The position numbers were made by a program, and so were the translations under genes. 64,000 nt of DNA from assembly GCA_022768245.1 (NCBI GenBank), contig JALEMR010000051.1, forward strand, positions 1 through 64,000, written 5' to 3'. Each line of letters starts with the position of its first letter. Position 1 is the stretch's first letter. This document shows, one piece after another, positions 34,889-42,677 of this stretch. This DNA is from Oscillospiraceae bacterium (lineage in GTDB: Bacteria > Bacillota > Clostridia > Oscillospirales > Ruminococcaceae). The notes beneath the pieces were generated by a model. The model saw only the letters and a program-made list of their open reading frames with translations, did not search any database and was not told the origin of the DNA.

Positions 34889-37624
34889 ATGAAAAAGGTA
34901 CTTGATTGGAATAAATATCTTGATAAGGCGGCAGAAGCGGTCTCCGAGGGAGTCGTACTGCTGAAAAACGATAACGGAGCTCTTCCTTTGGGTAAGTCGG
35001 AGGAGATAGCGCTCTTTGGAAGAATGCAGCTCCATTATTATAAGAGCGGCATGGGCTCTGGCGGTATGGTAAACGTTTCTAAGGTGACGGGCATTCTCGA
35101 CGGTCTCCTTGAAGCGGGCGCAAAGGTGAACGATGAACTGCTGGGAGTCTATAAAAAATGGGACGAGGAAAATCCCGTGAAGGACGAGGAAAGCTGGGGA
35201 AATGCCAAATGGTCTCAGGAGGAAATGCCCCTTGACGATACTATTGCCGAAAATATCGCAAAACAGACCGACACCGCTGTTGCAGTCATCGCAAGAACAG
35301 CCGGCGAGGAAATGGACAATACCTGCGAGAGGGGCTCATATCTGCTGTCCGAGGGCGAAAAGCAGATGCTTGTCACCGTGAGGAAGCATTTCAAAAAGCT
35401 GATAGTCCTGCTGAACACGGGCAATATCATCGACATGAGCGAGATAACAGAAATATCCCCCGACGCGGTGATGTACGTATGGCAGGGCGGAATGACCGGA
35501 GGAACCGGCACTGCACAGGTGCTGCTCGGAAAATCGCCAAGCGGAAAGCTGCCCGATACTGTCGCATATTCGATATCCGATTATCCCTCGGACAAATACT
35601 TCGGCAATAAGGAGAGGAATTTCTATTCCGAGGATATCTATGTGGGCTACAGATATTTTGAGACCTTCGCTCCCGAGAAGATATTATATCCTTTTGGATA
35701 CGGGCTTTCTTACACGAATTTTGAGGTCAATGTTACAGCGTCGGAAATTGATGATGTGACAGCAAGCTTTTCCGTATCCGTGAAAAATATCGGAGAATAT
35801 GATGGCAAGGAGGTCGTTCAGCTTTACTATTCCGCTCCCTGCGGAAAGCTGGGACAGCCCGCAAGACAGCTTGCCGCCTTTGAGAAAACGGACTGTCTTA
35901 AGCCCGGCGAGGAACAGACTTTAATTCTGTCAGTAAAGATCAATGACCTATGCTCTTACGACGATTCGGGCGTTACGGGACATCGCTTCTGCTATGTTCT
36001 GGAAGAGGGTACATACGGATTTTATATCGGCACAGATTCTCACAGCTGCCAAAAGGCGGGGGAGTATGTCCTCGATAAGCTCCGTGTGGTTCATGAGTGT
36101 ACCTCGGCAATGGCTCCCGTGGAGAGCTTTAAGAGAATGAAGTCGGATAACGGCAGACTTGTTTTCGAGGATGTTCCCCTTATGACCTATGATGAGAATG
36201 CAGTCAGAAAAGCTGCTCTGCCCGAAGAGCTGACATACACGGGCGACAAGGGCATAAAGCTTGCGGACGTGCTTTCGGGTAAATATTCCATGGACGAATT
36301 CATCGCACAGCTTTCCGATGAAGACCTTGCGGCGATAATCCGCGGCGAGGGCATGGGCAGCCCCAAGGTCACTCCCGGAACGGCTGCGGCATTCGGCGGC
36401 GTTACCGAAAGGCTGAAAGGCTTCGGCATACCCTGCGTATGCTGCGACGACGGTCCCTCGGGAATGAGACTTGACTGCGGCACAAAGGCGTTCAGTCTGC
36501 CTAACGGAACACTGCTGGCATCAACATTCAATACAAAGCTGCTGACAGAGCTTTTTATATTTACGGGCATGGAAATGACTGCCAATAAGGTAGACTGTCT
36601 GCTTGGTCCCGGAATGAATATCCACCGTCATCCCTTAAACGGCAGAAACTTTGAGTATTTCTCCGAGGACCCCTGTCTTACGGGCATTATCGCTTCGTCA
36701 CAGCTTGCGGGACTTAAAATGTCCGGAGTGACCGGAACGATAAAGCATTTCTGCGGAAACAATCAGGAGACCTGCAGAAGAACAGCGGACGCAATAGTCT
36801 CCGAGAGAGCGCTCCGCGAGATATATCTTAAGGGCTTTGAAACAGCCGTGATGAACGGCGCGGATTCTGTTATGACCACATACGGCTCGGTAAACGGCAT
36901 TCGCACTCCCGTCAGCTATGACCTGAACACGGTCATTCTCCGTGATGAATGGGGCTTTGACGGCGTTGTTATGACCGACTGGTGGGCTGCGGTGAACAGA
37001 CGTGACGAGGAAACATCCCTCACCGACTTTGCCGCAATGGCTGCTTCGGGCAACGACCTGTACATGGTCTGCGCCGACGGTGAAAAGCAGGAAGGCAATA
37101 CCCTTGATGAACTGAAAAGCGGCTTCATCACAAGGGGAGAGCTTCAGCGCAATGCAGCGGATATCTGCCGCTTTGTCATGAACAGCATGGCAATGAAGCG
37201 CATGCTGGGCACGGCGGACGAAATTGAGATACAAAATCGTCCCGACGAGGGCGAGACCAACGAGGGCGCTGTGGAATTCTTCAAGGTGGACCAAAAGGCT
37301 TCACTGTCGGGAGAAAATATCCGAGTCACAAAGGGCGGCTCCTATGCCTTTGGGCTGGACGTTTCCGTCTTCGGCAGATACAAGGTCAAGATTACCGCTT
37401 CATCGACGGCAAGCGAGACCGCACAGCTTCCTGTGACGGTGTTCTGCATGGGCTCGTCCATAGGCACCTTCACCTGGAATGGCACAGGCGGTGCTCCCGT
37501 TTCATTTGAAACGGACACATTCTTCTTCTCACGTTTTGTCACCATGAGACTCTATTTTGCACAGGGCGGACTTGATATGATAAGCCTTGATTTCGAGCTT
37601 ATCGAACCCGAGTCGATGCAGTGA
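34889..37624 (+). CDS. GH3 beta-glucosidase with permuted domain order
   Basis: A 911-residue glycoside hydrolase family 3 enzyme with the domains in reversed order. Residues 1-290 correspond to the usual second (alpha/beta sandwich) domain (EGVVLLKNDNGALPL, then LLNTGNIIDMSEI). Residues 300-400 are a fibronectin-III-like domain. Residues about 440-800 are the catalytic barrel with FEYFSEDPCLTGIIA, IKHFCGNNQE and the nucleophile in GFDGVVMTDWW (Asp 697). A beta-rich tail of about 110 residues follows. No signal peptide is seen, so it probably acts on imported cellobiose or other beta-glucosides. This order is known from some rumen GH3 enzymes, including R. albus. It follows the MarR gene. Confidence 0.92.
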   Translation: MKKVLDWNKYLDKAAEAVSEGVVLLKNDNGALPLGKSEEIALFGRMQLHYYKSGMGSGGMVNVSKVTGILDGLLEAGAKVNDELLGVYKKWDEENPVKDEESWGNAKWSQEEMPLDDTIAENIAKQTDTAVAVIARTAGEEMDNTCERGSYLLSEGEKQMLVTVRKHFKKLIVLLNTGNIIDMSEITEISPDAVMYVWQGGMTGGTGTAQVLLGKSPSGKLPDTVAYSISDYPSDKYFGNKERNFYSEDIYVGYRYFETFAPEKILYPFGYGLSYTNFEVNVTASEIDDVTASFSVSVKNIGEYDGKEVVQLYYSAPCGKLGQPARQLAAFEKTDCLKPGEEQTLILSVKINDLCSYDDSGVTGHRFCYVLEEGTYGFYIGTDSHSCQKAGEYVLDKLRVVHECTSAMAPVESFKRMKSDNGRLVFEDVPLMTYDENAVRKAALPEELTYTGDKGIKLADVLSGKYSMDEFIAQLSDEDLAAIIRGEGMGSPKVTPGTAAAFGGVTERLKGFGIPCVCCDDGPSGMRLDCGTKAFSLPNGTLLASTFNTKLLTELFIFTGMEMTANKVDCLLGPGMNIHRHPLNGRNFEYFSEDPCLTGIIASSQLAGLKMSGVTGTIKHFCGNNQETCRRTADAIVSERALREIYLKGFETAVMNGADSVMTTYGSVNGIRTPVSYDLNTVILRDEWGFDGVVMTDWWAAVNRRDEETSLTDFAAMAASGNDLYMVCADGEKQEGNTLDELKSGFITRGELQRNAADICRFVMNSMAMKRMLGTADEIEIQNRPDEGETNEGAVEFFKVDQKASLSGENIRVTKGGSYAFGLDVSVFGRYKVKITASSTASETAQLPVTVFCMGSSIGTFTWNGTGGAPVSFETDTFFFSRFVTMRLYFAQGGLDMISLDFELIEPESMQ

Positions 37625-37709
37625 GTGCTTCATTTTCGTCAATTATCACACTATTTGATGTATTGAGAAGATTTTTCATGTGAAAAACAAAGAATTTATT
37701 GATAATTTC

Positions 37710-37738
37710 TTGACAAAGTGAAAAAATCTATATATAAT
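37710..37738 (+). promoter_or_regulatory. Consensus promoter of the DUF6465 gene
   Basis: TTGACA (37710-37715), a 17-base spacer and TATAAT (37733-37738) match the consensus exactly. The leader is about 87 bases. Confidence 0.88.
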
Positions 37739-37831
37739 ATAGTTGTTAATGGAATATATATTTTTATGCGTTATGCGAATAAAATTATATAGGCAAATCA
37801 GACGATCGAATTTTTAATGGAGGTTATAAGT

Positions 37832-38134
37832 ATGGCTTCGAGAAAAACAGAAGGCACAGTATCAAAGACAGCAGCTTCCACCACTAAGAAAGCTGCCGCA
37901 AAGACAGCTGAGAAAAAAGATGTTAAGACAGAGGTAAAGTCATCGGTCTATGTTGAGTACGGCAGCGGTCAGATAGACGTAAAGAATATCCTTCAGGACG
38001 TTATCGCAGCTAATTCCGCTGAAGGCGGCGAGGCTCCCAAGTCCGTTGAGATATACATAAAGCCTGAGGAAAAAGCAGCATACTATGTTATCAACGGCAA
38101 GTCCGAAGGCAAGAAGATAGATCTTTATTTCTGA
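37832..38134 (+). CDS. DUF6465 family small protein
   Basis: A 100-residue soluble protein. The first 40 residues are a basic, Lys/Ala/Thr-rich low-complexity region (VSKTAASTTKKAAAKTAEKK), reminiscent of histone-like tails. The second half is a conserved small domain with VYVEYGSGQIDVKNILQDVI and IYIKPEEKAAYYVINGKSEG, which matches the DUF6465 family of Clostridia. The function is unknown. The tail could bind nucleic acid or polyphosphate, which is inference. ATG 37832 behind GGAGG is chosen over ATG 37817, which overlaps that site. A perfect promoter and a terminator make it monocistronic, and it looks highly expressed. Confidence 0.78.
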   Translation: MASRKTEGTVSKTAASTTKKAAAKTAEKKDVKTEVKSSVYVEYGSGQIDVKNILQDVIAANSAEGGEAPKSVEIYIKPEEKAAYYVINGKSEGKKIDLYF

Positions 38135-38163
38135 TCTGTTATTCAATAAGCTTTAACCTGAAC

Positions 38164-38198
38164 AAAGACGTTTCGCTTTTGTAACGGAACGTCTTTTT
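38164..38198 (+). terminator. Terminator of the DUF6465 gene
   Basis: AAAGACGTT/AACGTCTTT stem extended by CG pairs, followed by T's. Confidence 0.82.
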
Positions 38199-38249
38199 GA
38201 TGTAAGCGCTTTTTTGCGCGAAAAATATATTTTTAAGGAGAAAATCATC

Positions 38250-39035
38250 ATGAATCTTAAAAAAACTGCCGCAGCTCTCTGCATTATGAGCGTATGCGCT
38301 CTTTCCGCATGCGGAAGCTCCGTTCCCGCAAATACAGTAAACTCCGTTGACGACCTCAACGGCAAGACTATCGGTGTTCAGCTCGGCACCACAGGCGATA
38401 TCTACGCAGGCGACGTAGAGGGCGCTGCCGTTGAGCGCTACAACAAGGGCGCTGATGCTATTCAGGCTCTCAAGCAGGGCAAGGTGGACGCTGTTATCAT
38501 CGACAACGAGCCCGCTAAGGTATTCGTTGAGAATAACGACGATCTTAAGATACTTCCCGACGCATTCGCTGTTGAGGAGTACGCTATCGCTATCAAGAAG
38601 GGCAACGATGAGCTCACCGAGCAGATAAACGGCGCTCTCGCAGAGCTTAAGGCTGACGGTACCCTCGATTCTATCAAGACTAACTGGATAGGCGAGGAAG
38701 CAGGTCAGCACCCTTACACTTCTCCCGAGGGCACAGACCGCAGCAACGGTACTCTCGTTATGGCAACAAATCCCGAGTTCCCTCCCTATGAGAGCATGAG
38801 CGGCGATACCGTTATCGGCTTCGATGCTGATATGATGCAGGCTGTATGCGACAGACTTGGCATGGAGCTGGTTATCGACAGCATGTCTTTCGATTCCATC
38901 ATCGCAGCCGTTGACTCCGGCAAGGCAGACGTAGGCGTCGCAGGCATGACCGTTACCGAGGAAAGACTTGAAAACGTAAACTTCTCCGATCCCTATACTA
39001 CCGCTACTCAGGTAGTTATCGTCAGAAAAGACTGA
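38250..39035 (+). CDS. Amino-acid ABC transporter substrate-binding lipoprotein, circularly permuted
   Basis: A 261-residue solute-binding protein of the SBP_bac_3 family, the extracellular receptor of a polar amino-acid importer. The lipobox LSAC puts the lipid on Cys 21. The order of the two halves is swapped. Residues 32-153 (SVDDLNGKTIGVQLGTTGDI ... NGALAELKADGTLDSIKTNW) correspond to the normally second half. After a Pro/Ser/Gly linker, residues 168-261 (TLVMATNPEFPPYESMSGD ... GMTVTEERLENVNFSDPYTT) correspond to the normally first half, with the ligand-binding aromatic and acidic positions present. The permease and ATPase genes follow directly and look normal, so the system is probably functional. 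Start ATG 38250 lies behind AAGGAG. Confidence 0.88.
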   Translation: MNLKKTAAALCIMSVCALSACGSSVPANTVNSVDDLNGKTIGVQLGTTGDIYAGDVEGAAVERYNKGADAIQALKQGKVDAVIIDNEPAKVFVENNDDLKILPDAFAVEEYAIAIKKGNDELTEQINGALAELKADGTLDSIKTNWIGEEAGQHPYTSPEGTDRSNGTLVMATNPEFPPYESMSGDTVIGFDADMMQAVCDRLGMELVIDSMSFDSIIAAVDSGKADVGVAGMTVTEERLENVNFSDPYTTATQVVIVRKD

Positions 39036-39059
39036 TAAGCTTCGCGGGGAGATCAGCTG

Positions 39060-39752
39060 ATGAACGAAATTCTTGAAGTACTGTACAAGACCTTTATCGT
39101 GGACGACCGCTGGAGATTTCTGACCGACGGTCTTAAAAACACGCTTACTATCACATTATTTGCCGTTATCATAGGAATGGTGCTGGGTCTGATAACCGCG
39201 ATCATCAGGACCACCCATGACAAGACGGGACATCTTAAGATACTCAACTTCATATGCAGGGTGTATCTGACGGTCATTCGCGGAACGCCCGTAGTTGTCC
39301 AGCTTCTGATAATCTACTTCGTGGTGTTCGGCTCGGTCAATATCAACAAGCTTTTTGTTGCCGTGCTGGCATTCGGTCTCAATTCGGGAGCGTATGTGGC
39401 GGAGATAATCCGCTCTGGCATCATGTCCATTGACAACGGACAGTTTGAAGCGGGCGAAAGTCAGGGCTTCAGCTATACGCAGGTCATGATCTATATCATT
39501 CTTCCGCAGGCGTTCAAGAACGTTCTTCCCGCTCTGGCAAACGAGGCCATCGTTCTGCTTAAGGAGACCTCCGTTGCGGGATATATCGCCATAAACGACC
39601 TTACAAAAGGCGGGGATTATATCCGCTCCGTGACCTATCAGGCTTTCCTGCCTCTGGTCACAGTGGCGCTTATCTACCTTGTTATGGTAATGGCATTATC
39701 ATGGCTTGTTTCCAAGCTGGAAAGGAGACTGGCTCTCAATGACAGACGATAA
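39060..39752 (+). CDS. Amino-acid ABC transporter permease (HisM/GlnP type)
   Basis: A 230-residue integral membrane permease of the polar amino-acid family. It has about five hydrophobic segments, starting with [20 protein letters not shown], then the family signature [20 protein letters not shown] near 76-95. The ATPase-coupling EAA loop appears as [22 protein letters not shown] near 138-159. It works with the binding protein upstream and the ATPase downstream. Its 3' end overlaps the ATPase start at 39739 by 14 bases, which implies coupled translation. Confidence 0.94.
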   Translation: MNEILEVLYKTFIVDDRWRFLTDGLKNTLTITLFAVIIGMVLGLITAIIRTTHDKTGHLKILNFICRVYLTVIRGTPVVVQLLIIYFVVFGSVNINKLFVAVLAFGLNSGAYVAEIIRSGIMSIDNGQFEAGESQGFSYTQVMIYIILPQAFKNVLPALANEAIVLLKETSVAGYIAINDLTKGGDYIRSVTYQAFLPLVTVALIYLVMVMALSWLVSKLERRLALNDRR

Positions 39753-40506
39753 GAAAAAATCCTGGGACTCCAATTCCGATATGATAGTTGCGGACGGTCT
39801 GTACAAATCCTTCGGGACTCTCAACATTCTTAAGGATGTCAGCGTTACCGTGAAGAAGGGCGAAAAGGTGGTCATCATCGGGCCCTCGGGGTCGGGAAAG
39901 AGCACCTTCCTGCGCTGTCTCAATCTCCTTGAAAAGCCTACGTCGGGACATATCCTCTTCGAGGGCACCGACATCACCGAGGCAAAGGGCGCCGAGCTTA
40001 ACATGATAAGACGGCGCATCGGAATGGTTTTCCAGCACTTTAACCTGTATCCTCACCTGAGCGTGAAGAAGAATATCACTCTCGCTCCCGTAAAGCACAA
40101 GATATTGACTGCCGAGGAAGCCGACAAAAAGGCGGACGAGCTTTTAAAGCTGGTCGGACTTTCCGATAAGGCGGGGGCGTATCCCAATCAGCTTTCGGGC
40201 GGTCAGAAGCAGCGTATCGCCATTGCGAGAACTCTTGCCATGAATCCCGACGTCATCCTGTTCGACGAGCCTACCTCCGCGCTTGACCCCGAAATGGTAG
40301 GCGAGGTGCTCAATCTCATGAAGCAGCTTGCGGACGCGGGAATGACCATGATCGTCGTGACTCACGAAATGGGCTTCGCGCGTGAAGTCGCTTCAAGAGT
40401 AATGTTCATGGACGACGGAAATATCCGGGAGGAAGGCACTCCCGACGAATTCTTCGGAAATCCCCGCAATCAGCGCTTAAAGGACTTCCTTTCGAAGGTT
40501 CTGTAA
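39739..40506 (+). CDS. Amino-acid ABC transporter ATP-binding protein (GlnQ type)
   Basis: A 255-residue ATPase of polar amino-acid importers. Walker A is GPSGSGKST near residue 50, the Q-loop region is [13 protein letters not shown], the signature LSGGQKQR lies near 151, Walker B is [20 protein letters not shown] near 171-190, and the switch region is [12 protein letters not shown]. These match GlnQ/ArtP/HisP closely. The start is ATG 39739 behind AAAGGAG; an in-frame extension to 39706 lies deeper in the permease gene. A strong terminator follows at 40521-40554, so the importer is a three-gene operon. Confidence 0.95.
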   Translation: MTDDKKKSWDSNSDMIVADGLYKSFGTLNILKDVSVTVKKGEKVVIIGPSGSGKSTFLRCLNLLEKPTSGHILFEGTDITEAKGAELNMIRRRIGMVFQHFNLYPHLSVKKNITLAPVKHKILTAEEADKKADELLKLVGLSDKAGAYPNQLSGGQKQRIAIARTLAMNPDVILFDEPTSALDPEMVGEVLNLMKQLADAGMTMIVVTHEMGFAREVASRVMFMDDGNIREEGTPDEFFGNPRNQRLKDFLSKVL

Positions 40507-40520
40507 TCTTTGTTTATACA

Positions 40521-40554
40521 GCTCATTATCGGCAGGCTCCGATAATGAGCTTTT
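40521..40554 (+). terminator. Terminator of the amino-acid importer operon
   Basis: GCTCATTATCGG/CCGATAATGAGC with a 6-base loop, then TTTT. Confidence 0.9.
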
Positions 40555-40606
40555 GAATTTAATGTGAATTTTTAGTGAATATATATTGATATTTTCCTTC
40601 GGACTA

Positions 40607-40635
40607 TTGCAATTTTATGAGAAATATGGTATAAT
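40607..40635 (+). promoter_or_regulatory. Promoter of the yicC-remA-gmk housekeeping operon
   Basis: TTGCAA, a 17-base spacer and TATAAT, about 58 bases before the yicC start. Confidence 0.78.
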
Positions 40636-40692
40636 ATATTAATTAGTATGGATTGCTATGTGCTGAAAAAATAAGTTGGAGCGGGGATTACT

Positions 40693-41571
40693 ATGATAAA
40701 GAGCATGACCGGATTCGGAAGAGATGAGGAAATAATCGGCGGACGGGATATCATCGTGGAGATTCGTTCCGTCAATCATCGTTTTTACGAGTTTTCCGCA
40801 AGGATACCAAGAAATTACGGCTACCTCGAGGAGAAGCTCAAAAATACTCTTAACGGCAGGATATCCCGCGGAAAGACCGAGGTCTTCGTTTCGATAACCG
40901 ACGTGGAGGAAAAGGATACCGTTATCAGACTTAATGAGGCGGCTGCAAAGGCGTGCATAGACGCTCTCCGCAGCGCCAACGAAAGGCTCGGACTTAAGGA
41001 CGATATCACCCTTTCGCAGGTCATGAGAATGCCCGACGTTTTCACCGTGACCAAGACCGAAGCCGACGAGGACGAGATCTGGGAGGCTGTCAGAACAGTG
41101 GCTTTGAAGGCTCTTGACAATTTCATCTCCATGCGCGAAAACGAGGGCGAAAGAATGAAAGCCGATTTTCTGGGCAGACTTGATTTTATTGATAGGCTTG
41201 TGGCAATGGTGGAGGAACGCTCTCCACAGGTCAACGAGCTTTACCGCGCAAGGCTGTACAACAGGCTCAAGGATATCCTCGAGGACAAGAACATCGACGA
41301 GTCCCGTATTCTTGCGGAGACCGCTATCTTCGCCGACAAGACCGCCGTGGACGAGGAGACCGTCCGCCTGAGAAGCCACATAAAGCAGTTCAGAGAGCTG
41401 CTGGAGCAGGACGATCCCGTGGGCAGAAAGCTTGATTTTCTCATTCAGGAGTTCAACCGCGAGGTCAATACCATCGGCTCAAAGGCGCAGGACGCGGAGA
41501 TCACCAAAATTGTAGTTGATCTTAAATCCGAGATCGAGAAGATCAGGGAACAGGTACAGAACATAGAATAG
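40693..41571 (+). CDS. yicC: YicC family endoribonuclease
   Basis: A 292-residue protein of the YicC/YloC family, a conserved RNase reported to cut and regulate RNAs. The N-terminal domain has MIKSMTGFGR at the start and VEIRSVNHRFYEFSARIP. The C-terminal DUF1732-type domain has DESRILAETAIFADKTAVDE, the acidic KLDFLIQEFNREVNTIGSKA and the final DLKSEIEKIREQVQNIE. It opens the operon yicC-remA-gmk-rpoZ, the usual order in Clostridia and Bacilli. Confidence 0.93.
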   Translation: MIKSMTGFGRDEEIIGGRDIIVEIRSVNHRFYEFSARIPRNYGYLEEKLKNTLNGRISRGKTEVFVSITDVEEKDTVIRLNEAAAKACIDALRSANERLGLKDDITLSQVMRMPDVFTVTKTEADEDEIWEAVRTVALKALDNFISMRENEGERMKADFLGRLDFIDRLVAMVEERSPQVNELYRARLYNRLKDILEDKNIDESRILAETAIFADKTAVDEETVRLRSHIKQFRELLEQDDPVGRKLDFLIQEFNREVNTIGSKAQDAEITKIVVDLKSEIEKIREQVQNIE

Positions 41572-41595
41572 TATCATATCAGAGGTGCAATAAAT

Positions 41596-41862
41596 ATGAA
41601 GCTTATCAACATCGGCTTCGGAAACGCCGTGAACGCTGACCGTGTGGTCGCTATCGTCAGCCCGGAGAGCGCGCCCATAAAGCGCATTATCCAGGAGGCA
41701 AGGGACAAGGGACTGCTTATCGACGCATCATACGGACGGAAGACCCGTTCGGTGATCGTCTCAGACAGCGGTCATGTGGTGCTGTCCGCGGTGGCGCCCG
41801 CTTCCGTGGCGGGACGCGCAGCCGACGATGATAAAGAGGGGAGCGTTGAGGAAGATGTCTGA
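41596..41862 (+). CDS. remA: RemA-like extracellular matrix regulator (DUF370)
   Basis: An 88-residue DNA-binding protein. [20 protein letters not shown] and [17 protein letters not shown] are the hallmark segments of RemA, which in Bacillus subtilis activates matrix and osmoprotection genes and forms ring oligomers that wrap DNA. The tail past residue 75 ([17 protein letters not shown]) is acidic and variable. It lies between yicC and gmk as in many Firmicutes; its last 8 bases overlap gmk. Confidence 0.93.
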   Translation: MKLINIGFGNAVNADRVVAIVSPESAPIKRIIQEARDKGLLIDASYGRKTRSVIVSDSGHVVLSAVAPASVAGRAADDDKEGSVEEDV

Positions 41863-42463
41863 AAAAGGACAGCTTATCGTTGTTTCCGCGCCGTCGGGCT
41901 GCGGAAAGGGAACCATTCTTGCGGAAGTATTAAAGGACGACAGTTTTTATTACTCCGTTTCCGCCACCACCCGCAGTCCCAGAGAGGGCGAGCAGGACGG
42001 CGTGAATTATCATTTCCTTACAAGGGAGAAATTTGAGGAGCTTATTAACAGCGGCAGTATGCTGGAATATGCGGAATACTGCGGCAATTATTACGGCACG
42101 CCTCTTACCTACATAGACGAAAATCTGAACAAGGGCAAAAATGTTATACTCGAGATAGAAGTGGAGGGCGCTATGAATGTCCGAAAGCTTCGTCCCGATG
42201 CGGTGCTGATATTTATTCTGCCGCCGTCCATGAAGGAGCTTCGCCGCCGCCTTGAAAAGCGGGGCACGGAGACCTCCGAGGTGGTCGAGAAACGTCTCGC
42301 TCAGGCGGCGCGGGAGATAAAATGCGCCGACAAATACGATTATATAATGGTAAACGGTCCGCTGGACAAGGCTGTGGAGGATTTTAAAACTATCATATCC
42401 GCTGCGGCAATGTCCTGCGAAAACAATAAATATTTAATTGATGAGGTGCTTGAAAATGCTTAG
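41855..42463 (+). CDS. gmk: Guanylate kinase
   Basis: A 202-residue kinase that converts GMP to GDP with ATP. It shows the P-loop APSGCGKGT near 13-21, the GMP-binding segment [35 protein letters not shown] and [15 protein letters not shown], and the lid with [11 protein letters not shown] 41855 is chosen: GGGGAGCG and GAGGAAG lie just before it, and the protein then starts at the normal place. An upstream extension to 41774 runs through remA and is rejected. Confidence 0.96.
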   Translation: MSEKGQLIVVSAPSGCGKGTILAEVLKDDSFYYSVSATTRSPREGEQDGVNYHFLTREKFEELINSGSMLEYAEYCGNYYGTPLTYIDENLNKGKNVILEIEVEGAMNVRKLRPDAVLIFILPPSMKELRRRLEKRGTETSEVVEKRLAQAAREIKCADKYDYIMVNGPLDKAVEDFKTIISAAAMSCENNKYLIDEVLENA

Positions 42464-42677
42464 ACCATGTCTTTCACAGATAACAACAAAAAATGAGAGC
42501 TATTACTCCGTTGTAATGGCAGTCGCTAAGAGAGCAAGAGAGATAACCGACGAGCTTATCGCCAATGAAAAGCCTCTTGAGGAAAAGCCCGTAAAGACCG
42601 CTGTCGACGAGCTTGCTGCAAGAAAATTCTTTATCGTCGAGGATTCCGCTCTCAGAAGCTCTTCCAGAGCTGAATGA
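42456..42677 (+). CDS. rpoZ: RNA polymerase omega subunit
   Basis: A 73-residue omega subunit that helps assembly of the beta' subunit of RNA polymerase. [20 protein letters not shown] and AVAKRAREITDEL are the recognisable core (the RxREI-type helix). The C-terminal KTAVDELAARKFFIVEDS is the clostridial form. The start ATG 42456 overlaps the gmk stop by 8 bases, behind GAGGTG. The stop overlaps priA as ATGA. Confidence 0.92.
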   Translation: MLRPCLSQITTKNESYYSVVMAVAKRAREITDELIANEKPLEEKPVKTAVDELAARKFFIVEDSALRSSSRAE

